A DNA stretch of 53,353 nt from JAVBME01 sp031552765 (GCA_031552765.1 JAVBME010000024.1:1-53353); one strand, 5' to 3'; shown: positions 23,515 to 31,838, counted from the first letter of the stretch. The notes: a model not told the origin generated them from the sequence alone. Program-made: numbers and translations.

Positions 23515-23787
23515 ATGGCAGAGGCGGTTATTTTAGGGGTGAGGGTACGGCGGCCGGCGGATATGCCGGACTGCGAGGCGGCTTTTTATGTTAGGGAGGA
23601 GCTGGCGCTCGGCAAAGGAAGGCTGGCGGCTATGGAGATAGAGATATTGCCCGGCGGTTATGTGAACCTGAGGCCGCATTACGATACGGTGATCAGGGTG
23701 CGGCGGGTGACGGGCTATTTGTCGGCGACAGTGAATTTCAACGACGCCAAGCGCGCGGAGATGGCGGCCAGAGAGGGGCATATATGA
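23515..23787 (+). CDS. Short NrdD-tail-like phage protein
   Basis: 90 residues. The C-terminus RVRRVTGYLSATVNFNDAKR followed by AEMAAREGHI resembles the end of anaerobic ribonucleotide reductase NrdD, including a glycine at the glycyl-radical position (RVTGY, where NrdD has RVCGY). The catalytic domain is absent, and short stand-alone versions occur in phages. It could start at 23491, overlapping the previous stop (ATGACTGA), or at 23515 behind AGTGGGG; I list the latter. The next gene overlaps by ATGA. Confidence 0.65.
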   Translation: MAEAVILGVRVRRPADMPDCEAAFYVREELALGKGRLAAMEIEILPGGYVNLRPHYDTVIRVRRVTGYLSATVNFNDAKRAEMAAREGHI

Positions 23788-24218
23788 GGGTGAAGGATTA
23801 TTTAGGCCAGACGCGGCATTTGGACGGACTTATCAAAGCGAGGAAGGAGCAGCTGGCCGAGCTTAGGGATATGTCGGAAAATATCCGGGTCAACCGCCTG
23901 AGCAAGATGCCGCGCTGTAAGAGCCAGGGGGACACTATTTCGGCGACGGTGGCGCGGCTGGTGGACTTGGAGCTGTTTATCGAGGCGAGTATAGAGCGGC
24001 TGGCGGCGCTGAAAAAAGACATTGCCCTGCTGGTGGAGGGCCTGCCGGAACTAGAGCTGCGGCGAGTGCTGGAGCTGAGGTATCTGAACTGCAAAAAGTG
24101 GGAGGAGATAGCGGACGATATGAGCTATAACTTTCGCCATGTGCACAGGCTGCACGCCCGGGCGCTGGCGCGGCTGGAGGAGGAGTGGGCGCGCCGGGAA
24201 CTTGGCCAAGGGGCGTAA
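23784..24218 (+). CDS. ArpU/DUF1492-like phage transcription regulator
   Basis: 144 residues. A coiled-coil N-terminal half (LIKARKEQLAELRDMSENIR) leads to a sigma-region-4-like HTH: LELRRVLELRYLNCKKWEEI then ADDMSYNFRHVHRLHARALA. This is the late-gene activator type that normally closes the early region of Gram-positive phages, just before the packaging genes. Here packaging and structural genes do not follow. Starts by ATGA overlap with the NrdD-tail gene. Confidence 0.8.
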   Translation: MRVKDYLGQTRHLDGLIKARKEQLAELRDMSENIRVNRLSKMPRCKSQGDTISATVARLVDLELFIEASIERLAALKKDIALLVEGLPELELRRVLELRYLNCKKWEEIADDMSYNFRHVHRLHARALARLEEEWARRELGQGA

Positions 24219-24226
24219 AAGGAAAA

Positions 24227-24247
24227 AGCCGGGCCAGAGGCCCGGCT
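24227..24247. terminator. 9-bp GC-rich hairpin behind the early module
   Basis: AGCCGGGCC / GGCCCGGCT with a three-base loop. The T run is on the reverse strand only, so on the plus strand it is a weak terminator or pause between the early module and the first cassette gene. Confidence 0.5.
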
Positions 24248-24279
24248 GCGCTACTATGGTAACAAGAGAAAGGAGCTAA

Positions 24280-25383
24280 ATGATGGCGAAGGCGGACAGG
24301 AAAAAAGGGGCTGGGCAAGCAGGCGGGAGTATTTATGATAATACGGATTTTTCGCGCTATGAATTAGGCGGCAGGGCGGATGAGAGAAAGGGACTTTACG
24401 ACAATACGGACTTTTCGCGTTATTGCACAAGTAGTGAAGATTACTGCGCGGAGAAGGTAAGAGGGCTGCCGGAAAAGGAAAAACAAGGTGCATTGGTGGT
24501 TTTGGGGCAACTTAATGAAGATGTAAAAGACAGCGAGCGTAGGCAGGTGTTTGACGATTACCTGGCTTACCGCGAGGCAGTCGAGGCCGGGCGGTTTAAA
24601 GACGCGCCCAAAGAGGAGTTCGGGCCGGGTTTGCAGGGCTTTCTCCTCAAGCGCGGCGAGGCGGAGGGCGATAAGAAGCGGTATTTTGGCAAGGAGTCGG
24701 CAGTGCGTAGGGAACTGACGGCTGAGGAGGAACGAGCGAAGGCGGCGGAGGAAGCGAAAAAGCAGGCTGCTGCTAAAGGCATCGCGGCAGGCAACGCGGG
24801 AAGTGAAAATGCCCCGTCCGCTAATGAGGGCGGGGGTGTGGGCAGCAATTTTGGCGGGTTTCTGGCGCAAGAAGAGGAAAACAAAAAGAACAGGGCGGTG
24901 CAAGAGCTCGCCCGAAATACTGCGCCTTTCTTGAACGAGGCCGGTGGCGCTGATGCGCAGGAGATAGTAGGTGGGTTTGGGGAAGAGCCCATAAAAGCAC
25001 TGGGAAATATGCTGAGTATACTGGCGACAGGCAGTTTAGGCGGTTTTAGGGCGATAACAATAGGGGGCAGGAGTTTTACCGCGGATGATGTTGTAGAGGT
25101 TGGTCGTACTATAGGTGAGTTTAAGGATGTATATGATAAGGCAGTAAGTGAAGGACGAAAAGAGGAAGCTTTTGAGGAGGCTTTTGGGGTTGTGACGTGG
25201 GAGAAGTTGAAGGAGAAGGTGATCAGCCGTTTCCTGCAAAAGATGGGGCTGAACAAAGTGCAGGGAGATACCCTGGGCGCGGCGGGAGCAGGGGCTTTGC
25301 CGAGAAATGAAGGCAGGGGAGAGTGGCAAGGCACAGGAATAGGCACAGCGGATTATTCGCGCTATATGGCTTTGGATAATTAA
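24280..25383 (+). CDS. Cassette protein copy 1: conserved N-terminus with YDNTDFSRY repeats
   Basis: 367 residues, no known family. The N-terminus holds YDNTDFSRY twice (near 20 and 42), and a related ADYSRYMALDN is the last segment. Residues about 55-165 form a charged helical region shared almost word for word with the genes at 26736 and 29712 (RRQVFDDYLAYREAVEAGRF, EFGPGLQGFLLKRGE, GKESAVRRELTAEEERAKAA). A low-complexity linker, a hydrophobic Gly-rich stretch (NMLSILATGSLGGFRAITIG) and MGLNKVQGDTLG follow. No signal peptide. AAAGGAG precedes ATG ATG. The gene faces a TPR lipoprotein gene. It may be a virion or cargo protein left from a phage, or a polymorphic effector; neither is shown. 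Confidence 0.75.
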   Translation: MMAKADRKKGAGQAGGSIYDNTDFSRYELGGRADERKGLYDNTDFSRYCTSSEDYCAEKVRGLPEKEKQGALVVLGQLNEDVKDSERRQVFDDYLAYREAVEAGRFKDAPKEEFGPGLQGFLLKRGEAEGDKKRYFGKESAVRRELTAEEERAKAAEEAKKQAAAKGIAAGNAGSENAPSANEGGGVGSNFGGFLAQEEENKKNRAVQELARNTAPFLNEAGGADAQEIVGGFGEEPIKALGNMLSILATGSLGGFRAITIGGRSFTADDVVEVGRTIGEFKDVYDKAVSEGRKEEAFEEAFGVVTWEKLKEKVISRFLQKMGLNKVQGDTLGAAGAGALPRNEGRGEWQGTGIGTADYSRYMALDN

Positions 25384-25467
25384 TGCAAAAAACTGTTTGC
25401 GCTGCGGATGCCTTGTGAAAATATTGCCCGGCATGCTTAATATGCCGGGCAGCAGGTGATGATGATT

Positions 25468-26619
25468 TCAATTGTTTAAGGAGTTGTAGCTTTGCTGGGC
25501 CATGTTGTAGTCGTAGCTGTCTTTAGGCGCCAGGTCCAAGCACTTTTTGTAGTCAGTTTTGGCGGCTTTTTTGTTGCCGGCGGCTTCATGGCATAAGCCG
25601 CGCTGATAATGGGCGCTGTAGTTTGTGGGCTGTTTTTTGATGACGAAGTCAAGGTCGGCAATGGCGGCGCTGAACTTCTCTTGTAGGCAATACATAGTGG
25701 CGCGGTTTTCGTAAGCGTTGTAATTGTCAGGCTCCAGTTCTATTATTCTGGTGTAGTCGGCCTGCGCTTTATCGTAGAAGGTTTGCATAAAGAAAACTTC
25801 AGCGCGGCTAAAATAGTATTTGCTGTATTTTGGGTCGAGTTCAATGGCTTTTGAGTAATCAGCGGCGGCCAAACTGTAGCGTTTCTGTTCCTGGTAGATA
25901 AGGCCGCGGTTGTAGTAGGCGTAGACAAGTCTGGGGTCTATTTCAATAGCTTTTGCGTAATCGGCTATGGCTAGGTCGTAAAGGTTTTGCTTGCCGTAGA
26001 CCAAACCGCGGTCGAAGTAAACATGGGCGCGCTTAGGGTCAAGCGCGATAGCTTTAGTAAAGTCGGACACTGCTTTGTCATATTGCTTTAAATGTGTGTA
26101 AACCCGGCCGCGGTTGTAATAAGGCATGTGGTCGTCCGGCTGAAGCTCAATGGCCTTGTTATAGTCGTAAATAGCTTGTTCGTAGAGGTTTTGCTTAAAG
26201 AATGCTACGCCGCGGTTGTTGTAACTGTTGGCGTTTGTAGGTTTGCGTTCAATGGCTTTGGTGTAGTATGATGCCGCTTTATCATATTGTCCTGACCTGC
26301 TGTAAGCTCCGCCCAGGTTATAGTAGGCCCGGTAGTTATCGGGCTGGAGTGAGATGGCTGTGTTATAGTCGTCGATGGCTTCCCGGTAAAGTTTTTTTGC
26401 CGCAGCGTAAATGATGCCTCTTTTGATATAGGCGTCGTAATAGTTTTTATCGGCTTTTATGGCCATGGTGTAGGCTTCAAGCGCCTGGTCGTATTTTTGC
26501 TCTTGATCGAACGCTAGGCCTTTTTGATACCAGTCGGCTGCGCTCGAGTTGGCGGCACAGCCAGAAAGGGTGGGCAGGGTGAGAAAAAGGAAAAGCAGGA
26601 GGGCTAGGATTTTTTTCAT
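25468..26619 (-). CDS. TPR lipoprotein, copy 1
   Basis: 383 residues with a lipoprotein signal peptide (MKKILALLLFLFLTLPTLSG, lipid-modified Cys in LSGC) and about ten TPR units to the end. The first 65 residues, including SSAADWYQKGLAFDQEQKYD, are nearly the same as in the gene at 30750-31838; the later repeats differ. The protein should be anchored on the outer face of the membrane and bind partners. The ATG at 26619 is preferred over GTG at 26628, because AAAGGAC is too close to the GTG. It converges with cassette gene 1. Confidence 0.83.
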   Translation of the reverse strand: MKKILALLLFLFLTLPTLSGCAANSSAADWYQKGLAFDQEQKYDQALEAYTMAIKADKNYYDAYIKRGIIYAAAKKLYREAIDDYNTAISLQPDNYRAYYNLGGAYSRSGQYDKAASYYTKAIERKPTNANSYNNRGVAFFKQNLYEQAIYDYNKAIELQPDDHMPYYNRGRVYTHLKQYDKAVSDFTKAIALDPKRAHVYFDRGLVYGKQNLYDLAIADYAKAIEIDPRLVYAYYNRGLIYQEQKRYSLAAADYSKAIELDPKYSKYYFSRAEVFFMQTFYDKAQADYTRIIELEPDNYNAYENRATMYCLQEKFSAAIADLDFVIKKQPTNYSAHYQRGLCHEAAGNKKAAKTDYKKCLDLAPKDSYDYNMAQQSYNSLNN

Positions 26620-26667
26620 TTGGGGCACGTCCTTTCGCGTAGTTTGCGAACGTAAGTTTATGATTTT

Positions 26668-26696
26668 AGTATATATGTTCTAGTGAGGAAAGGCAA
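26668..26696 (-). promoter_or_regulatory. Promoter of TPR lipoprotein copy 1
   Basis: Reverse strand TTGCCT (26691-26696), 17-base spacer, TATACT (26668-26673). About 60 bases around it, including CACGTCCTTTCGCGTAG and TTGCGAACGTAAGTTTATG, recur at 31843-31900 ahead of the second copy, so the duplication includes the control region. Confidence 0.65.
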
Positions 26697-26735
26697 GGGC
26701 GGTAGGGGAAATTTGAAAGAAGAGAAAGGGGCTAT

Positions 26736-27620
26736 ATGATGGCGAAGGCGGACAGGAAAAAAGGGGCTGGGAAAGTAGGCGGGAGTATTTACGATAATAC
26801 AGATTTTTCGCGCTATGAATTAGGCGGCGGGGCGGATGAGAGAAAGGGGCTTTATGACAATACGGACTTTTCGCGTTATTGCTTGGATAGCAAAGACTAT
26901 TGTGCGGAAAAGGTAAAGGGGCTGCCGGAAGGTGAGCGGCAGGGGGCGCTGGCGGTGCTGGGTCAGCTCAACGATGAGGTGAAAGACAGCGAGCGTAGGC
27001 AGGTGTTTGACGATTACCTGGCTTACCGCGCGGCGGTGCAATATGGGCGGTTTAAAGATGCGCCGCAAGAGGAGTTCGGGCCGGGATTGCAGGGTTTTCT
27101 CCTCAAGCGTGGCGAGGCGGCGGGCGACAGGAAGAGGTATTTTGGCAAGGAGTCGGCAGTGCGTAGGGAGCTGACGGCTGAGGAGGAACGGGCGAGGGCG
27201 GCGGAGGAGGCGAAGAGAAAGGCGGCAAGCCTGGCACGGGATAAAGGCGCAGACAGTGTAGCAAAGACACTGAAAGGGTACCCGCTAAAGGTAAAAGAAG
27301 GGGAGATTATAGCTCAGGACGCTTTTGACAGGACGAATATAAAAGTACGCCAGATGCCGGACGGCCGGTATGTGGACGAAGATGGAAATGAGATAGATGT
27401 GAAATTGCCATCTTTTTTGGTTAAAGATAAACTCCCGGTGGAGAAAGAAAGGCTGGGGTTGTCGCAGGAACTGTTGGCAGATACAAAAAGGAAGGTTTAT
27501 AGCAATATTATTGGCGGAGAGAAGCCAGAGATGTCTAGAGCTAGAATCGGAATGAGTAAGGTGGAAATGGCTCAGGTGGTTTATAAGCCTGGGGTGGGAA
27601 ACCCCAAGTACAAATGTTAA
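26736..27620 (+). CDS. Cassette protein copy 2: conserved N-terminus, swapped C-terminus
   Basis: 294 residues. The first 165 match copy 1 closely, with YDNTDFSRY twice and EEFGPGLQGFLLKRGEAAGD. After RKAAS the sequence is unrelated to copies 1 and 3 (KEGEIIAQDAFDRTNIKVRQ, MPDGRYVDEDGNEIDVKLP). The swap point lies in the Ala/Lys/Glu-rich linker, as in polymorphic toxin genes that keep a delivery part and exchange the end. The stop overlaps the start of a lysozyme-like gene (ATGTTAA), so both are translated together, or one longer protein was split by a frameshift. Confidence 0.75.
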   Translation: MMAKADRKKGAGKVGGSIYDNTDFSRYELGGGADERKGLYDNTDFSRYCLDSKDYCAEKVKGLPEGERQGALAVLGQLNDEVKDSERRQVFDDYLAYRAAVQYGRFKDAPQEEFGPGLQGFLLKRGEAAGDRKRYFGKESAVRRELTAEEERARAAEEAKRKAASLARDKGADSVAKTLKGYPLKVKEGEIIAQDAFDRTNIKVRQMPDGRYVDEDGNEIDVKLPSFLVKDKLPVEKERLGLSQELLADTKRKVYSNIIGGEKPEMSRARIGMSKVEMAQVVYKPGVGNPKYKC

Positions 27621-28447
27621 GTAGCAGCGATGATCCGACAGCGTCATGGCAAAATGGCAGGGTAGATGGGATATTGAATAAAAAGAATCCTTTGCGGTAC
27701 AAAAAACCTGATGACTCGCAGAAAACTGTAAAAGATGCCTTTAAGATGAAACGCATTGACGACTCGCAGGTAAAAAACAATGAGAACCTGGGCAGTCTGT
27801 CAGCTAAATATGAGGGGCAAGTAGGCAGTACGGGAAAATCAAAGTATGACGCTGGTGGCCGTTCTTATGGCAAGTACCAGTTTACCATCAACTCACAGTC
27901 TATAAATGAGTTTGCCAAAGACTTACGAGAAAGCGGGATAGAAAAATATGTGGAATTGGGCAAAATGACTCCGGGCAGTAAAGAATTTGATGCCAGATGG
28001 GAAGAAATAGCGGCACAAGACCCGTATGGATTTGGCAGTATGCAGTTTAAATTTGCCAAGAAGCATTACTATGATAAGGGTGCGGATACCTTATGGGATG
28101 GATATGGTTTTGATATAGGGGAACGCAGTTTTACCTTAAAGCAGGTGCTGTTTTCCAATATGATACAGCATGGGCCGACTTATGGGCCGACGGCGTTTAC
28201 TGATGCGGCGGCTTTGTATCTAGGAAAAGACCCGAAAACAATAACTAGGAATGAGGTAAAGCAGGCCTTAAATAGTATGGACGACGAGGAGATAATCGCT
28301 CATATATGGAAGTGCAAGACAACAAATTCAGAGTGGTGGAGTGGCTCGCCGCGATATGAATATGGGTTGAAAAGACGATGGACACTAGAAAGGGATGATG
28401 CGCTGATAGCATGGGACAGAGAAAAAATAAATACGAAAATGGTATGA
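27614..28447 (+). CDS. Lysozyme-like / phage peptidoglycan hydrolase-type protein
   Basis: 277 residues. The core SLSAKYEGQVGS, then DAGGRSYGKYQFTINSQSIN and RWEEIAAQDPYGFGSMQFKF, resembles glycosidase-like domains seen at the ends of phage tail-tip, VgrG and endolysin proteins: Glu in YEG, then GGxSYGxYQ. The fold and catalysis are inferred from that pattern. The first 60 residues are a basic linker (KKPDDSQKTVKDAF). The ATG lies inside the end of the previous gene and lacks a strong ribosome site, which suggests coupling. With copy 2 it may form a two-part cell-wall-degrading unit. Confidence 0.65.
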   Translation: MLSSSDDPTASWQNGRVDGILNKKNPLRYKKPDDSQKTVKDAFKMKRIDDSQVKNNENLGSLSAKYEGQVGSTGKSKYDAGGRSYGKYQFTINSQSINEFAKDLRESGIEKYVELGKMTPGSKEFDARWEEIAAQDPYGFGSMQFKFAKKHYYDKGADTLWDGYGFDIGERSFTLKQVLFSNMIQHGPTYGPTAFTDAAALYLGKDPKTITRNEVKQALNSMDDEEIIAHIWKCKTTNSEWWSGSPRYEYGLKRRWTLERDDALIAWDREKINTKMV

Positions 28448-28458
28448 GGAGTATGAGA

Positions 28459-28497
28459 AAAGCAAGCTGTGGAATGCAAAGTTCCACAGCTTGCTTT
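28459..28497. terminator. Bidirectional terminator, 16-bp perfect stem
   Basis: Arms 28459-28474 and 28482-28497 with a seven-base loop, between the convergent lysozyme-like and secreted-protein genes. Confidence 0.85.
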
Positions 28498-28512
28498 ATT
28501 GAATTGCTTTAA

Positions 28513-29520
28513 TTATGGTTCTACGATGATAGTGATGGCTTTTTTGGTGGTGGGATAATAGTCTACCCATAAAGATATGGTGGTTTTTCCAGGAGCGAGA
28601 GCGGTTACGAGGAAATGACCATCACAAAATTCGAGATCAATCACTTTGTTGTCATAATCTCGGTAGCCGGAGCCTGCGATATCGACTTCTTCATCATCTT
28701 TGTTAGCGCGGCGCAAAAGCAGGCTCTCGCCTTTTTTTATGGTTATTTGTTCTACCGAGTGGCCGTTAAAGTCAAAGTACTTGATGACAAAAGGCTTTTT
28801 GTTCAGGCCGAAAAATACTTCTCGGTTATGCGGCGGGATGACGGCGGGCGGGGTGATGCGCCAAAAGTTGGAACGGACATAGGTGTTTTGCTTTGCGTCC
28901 CAGGTCAGATTCATGCGGTAACGGACCCAGCCTCCGATAGGTGTGTATTCAAAGCCGATGAGGTTGGAAAATTCCGTGATTTTAGTCCAGCAAATATTTC
29001 TTGTACTACCAAAAACCGAACGGCCATCAGCTATTTTTGCTATGCCATGTTCGGTTTGTCCGACAATGAGGAAGGTGTTCAGCGAGCCGAAGGTTCCGCC
29101 GCTTAGGGCGACAACGATGTCGAGACAACCGTTGCCGCGCGTGTCTACTAGATATGCTTCGCCACCGCCGTAGAGTTGCTCTTCAAAGAGCAATTTTTCA
29201 TCTTTGTATATTTTTAAGATATATTTATTACTGGCATTTTGCGGTATGCTTTCGAATAGTACGTAGTAATTCTGCTGTGGTGAGAGGGGTATTTCAAATG
29301 CGGTTGTTTGTAGGCCGTAAAGAATAGGGACAATAATACCTGATTTGGTCAAAGGAGTGGCTTTGGGCAAATGTGTCGTGTTGTATATTTTTGCGGAGCT
29401 GGCGTCTGTTGTTATATTTGCTTGGGCAAGGCGGATTCCGCTTGTCGGCGAGGGATAACTATAAAAATAATAAAGCAAAAGCAGTGATGATGCAAAAAGG
29501 CATAAGGTGAGTTTCTTCAT
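28513..29520 (-). CDS. Secreted protein of unknown family
   Basis: 335 residues with an N-terminal hydrophobic segment (MKKLTLCLFASSLLLLYYFY), signal peptide or anchor. The mature part looks all-beta: TRGNGCLDIVVALSGGTFGS resembles the FG-GAP or VCBS-type DxNGxxD loop. The last 70 residues (GESLLLRRANKDDEEVDIAG, then FLVTALAPGKTTISLWVDYY) resemble an Ig-like Big_2 domain. No family is certain. It takes the place of the TPR lipoprotein in the second cassette. Confidence 0.7.
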   Translation of the reverse strand: MKKLTLCLFASSLLLLYYFYSYPSPTSGIRLAQANITTDASSAKIYNTTHLPKATPLTKSGIIVPILYGLQTTAFEIPLSPQQNYYVLFESIPQNASNKYILKIYKDEKLLFEEQLYGGGEAYLVDTRGNGCLDIVVALSGGTFGSLNTFLIVGQTEHGIAKIADGRSVFGSTRNICWTKITEFSNLIGFEYTPIGGWVRYRMNLTWDAKQNTYVRSNFWRITPPAVIPPHNREVFFGLNKKPFVIKYFDFNGHSVEQITIKKGESLLLRRANKDDEEVDIAGSGYRDYDNKVIDLEFCDGHFLVTALAPGKTTISLWVDYYPTTKKAITIIVEP

Positions 29521-29625
29521 AGCACTTCTCCTAGCTTATAAACCTATGTTTACAATTAAACTATATATTCAATAATAGAGAAATACAAGAGAACAACAAG
29601 AAATAAAAAATACAACAACTTGGAA

Positions 29626-30671
29626 TATTGCCTGGATAGCAAAGGTTATTCACTCTCCGGGTATACATTGCTGTGTGAGGTTTTTACTTTTGGCAAAAAC
29701 TTCTATAGCCTTTGTTGCGCGAGAAGGTAAGAGGGCTGCCGGAAAAGGAAAAACAAGGTGCATTGGTGGTTTTGGGGCAACTTAATGAAGATGTAAAAGA
29801 CAGCGAGCGTAGGCAGGTGTTTGACGATTACCTAGCTTACCGCGAGGCAGTCGAGGCCGGGCGGTTTAAAGACGCGCCCAAAGAGGAGTTCGGGCCGGGT
29901 TTGCAGGGCTTTCTCCTCAAGCGTGGCGAGGCGGCGGGCGACAGGAAGAGGTATTTTGGCAAGGAGTCGGCAGTGCGTAGGGAGCTGACGGCTGAGGAGG
30001 AACGGGCGAAGGCGGCGGAGGAAGCGAAGAGAAAGGCTGCTTCTAAAGGCATTACAACGGCAGACAACGCGGGAAGTGAAAAGGCCCCGCCGCTTAAAGC
30101 GGGCGAGGGCAAAAGCAGTAATTTTGGCGTGTTTAGTAAGCAAGACAAGCAAATGACGGCGGAAAAAAGCGAAAAAGATATAGAAATGCAGCATCTTTCC
30201 CAACAGCGCAATCCGGTCAAGGAGGACGGCAGTGCTGAGGCTCAGGAGGAAATAGAAAAACATGAGAAAGAGTATCGTGAGGCGCTGGAAAACATGCTGG
30301 GGATAATGGCGACCGGAAGTTTAAGCGGGGTGAGGGCGATAACGATCGGGGGCAAGAATTTTGGTGCAGATGACGTCGTTGAGGCGGCGTGTATGGTGAA
30401 AGAGTTTAAGGATGTGTATGACAGGGAGCGAGGGAAGAACAAGAGCCGGGAGGAAGCTGTCAAAATAGCTTTTGAGAATGTGGCAGTGGAGAAGATAAGG
30501 GGAGCGGTTTTAAATTCTTTTTTGGGAAAGATGGGGTTGAATAAAGTGCAGAGCAGTACTTTGGGTGGTGCTTTATCTAATGTTTTACCGGAGCGTAAAG
30601 GCGGGAATAAGGATACGGGAACGGGCGCTAGTTTGGGAGATTACTCCGATGCCATCAAGCTGGAATCTTAG
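29626..30671 (+). pseudogene. Cassette protein copy 3, 5' end lost around a hairpin repeat
   Basis: From about 29717 the sequence matches copy 1 nearly base for base (EKVRGLPEKEKQGALVVLGQ onward) and keeps the whole C-terminal part (GSLSGVRAITIGG, MGLNKVQ, end LGDYSDAIKLES). Upstream, 19 bases matching copy 2 (TATTGCCTGGATAGCAAAG, 29626-29644) are left. A 70-base hairpin repeat then stands where a few codons should be, and the first 50 codons with both YDNTDFSRY motifs are gone. An open frame from a TTG at 29712 remains (319 residues), but no ribosome site was seen. Probably not expressed in functional form. Confidence 0.75.
29651..29720. repeat. Dispersed hairpin repeat, copy B
   Basis: Gap-free match to 14951-15020. 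The stem is kept although bases differ in both arms (GTTTTT / AAAAAC here, ATTTTGCA / TGCAAAAT there), as expected when the structure is selected. It lies at the breakpoint of the third cassette gene. Confidence 0.65.
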
Positions 30672-30749
30672 AATATAGGGGTGTTTGGTGGATTAGGGGC
30701 AGCAAGACGGATTGTTTTAACTGCCCAATGCCGCCGAACAACAACGTCG

Positions 30750-31838
30750 TTATTTATGCAAGGCGTCGTAGTTTTTCTGAGCCAGGTTGTAGTAGTAATT
30801 GCCTTCGGGCGCCAGGTCAAGGCATTTTTGGTAGTCTGCTTTGGCGGCGGTTTTATTGCCCAGCGCTTCATGGCACAGGCCGCGTTGACAATAGGCGATA
30901 TAGTCGTTAGGTTCCAGTTCCAGTATCCTGCTATAGTCGGCCAAGGCTTTATCATATTTGGCTTGGCCGTAGAAAGCTGCGGCGCGGTTAAAGTAAGCTA
31001 GAATGTATTTTGGATTTAGTTCAATGGCTTTGGTGCAGTATTCGATGGCTTTATCGTAGAGGTTTTGATTATAGTATTGATAGCCGAGGTTTGTATAAGC
31101 GCGGTAATTGTTTGGGTTGAGCTCAATAGTTTTTAGATAATCGGCTATGGCCAGTTCCCGTAGGGACGAACGTTCTGTGTCGGATAAGGGCGAGTCGGCA
31201 GAACTTTTCCGGCTATAGGATAAGCCGCGGTCAAGGTAGTTTGAGGCATCTTTGGGGTCGAGCCAGATGGCTTTGGTATAATCGGCGATGGCGTTGTCGT
31301 ATTGCTGCAAATCTCTGTAAGATCTGCCCCGCTCAGAGTAGAACTTGTCTTTATCCGGTTTGAGTTCTATTGCTTTGCTAAAGTCTGCTATCGCTTTGTT
31401 ATATTGTTGCAAGGCATTATAAGATATGCCCCGGTTGTAGTAGGCCTCGGGCTCATCTGGCTGGATGGCGATAGCTTTACTACAGTCGTTTATCGACTCG
31501 TCATATTGCTGCAACGCATAGTAGCAAAAGCCCCGTTCGTAGTAGGCCTGACAGTAATCCGGTTTGAGTTCTATGGCCTTGTTTGAGTCGGTAAGGGCGT
31601 TTTGGTAGAGGCCTTTTACTTTGGCGTAAATGGCGGCCCTTTTTATATAGGCGTCATAATAGTTTTTATCGGCTTTTATGGCCATGGTGTAGGCTTCAAG
31701 CGCCTGGTCGTATTTTTGCTCTTGATCGAACGCCAGGCCTTTTTGATACCAGTCGGCTGCGCTGGAGTTGGCGGCGCAGCCGGAGAGGGCGGGCAGGGTG
31801 AGAAAAAGGAAAAGCAGGAGGGTGAGGACTTTTTTCAT
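30750..31838 (-). CDS. TPR lipoprotein, copy 2
   Basis: 362 residues. The signal peptide (MKKVLTLLLFLFLTLPALSG with Cys) and first TPR are almost identical to copy 1 at 25468-26619; later TPR units have diverged, and one carries an insert (RKSSADSPLSDTERSSLREL). It faces cassette gene 3. Duplication with divergence suggests the two bind different partners. The upstream region is duplicated too. Confidence 0.83.
   Translation of the reverse strand: MKKVLTLLLFLFLTLPALSGCAANSSAADWYQKGLAFDQEQKYDQALEAYTMAIKADKNYYDAYIKRAAIYAKVKGLYQNALTDSNKAIELKPDYCQAYYERGFCYYALQQYDESINDCSKAIAIQPDEPEAYYNRGISYNALQQYNKAIADFSKAIELKPDKDKFYSERGRSYRDLQQYDNAIADYTKAIWLDPKDASNYLDRGLSYSRKSSADSPLSDTERSSLRELAIADYLKTIELNPNNYRAYTNLGYQYYNQNLYDKAIEYCTKAIELNPKYILAYFNRAAAFYGQAKYDKALADYSRILELEPNDYIAYCQRGLCHEALGNKTAAKADYQKCLDLAPEGNYYYNLAQKNYDALHK

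Noticed and set aside
28513..29520. Second-cassette leftward gene as a diverged TPR lipoprotein
   Set aside because: It has no TPR pattern and no lipobox; only position and export are shared with the TPR copies.
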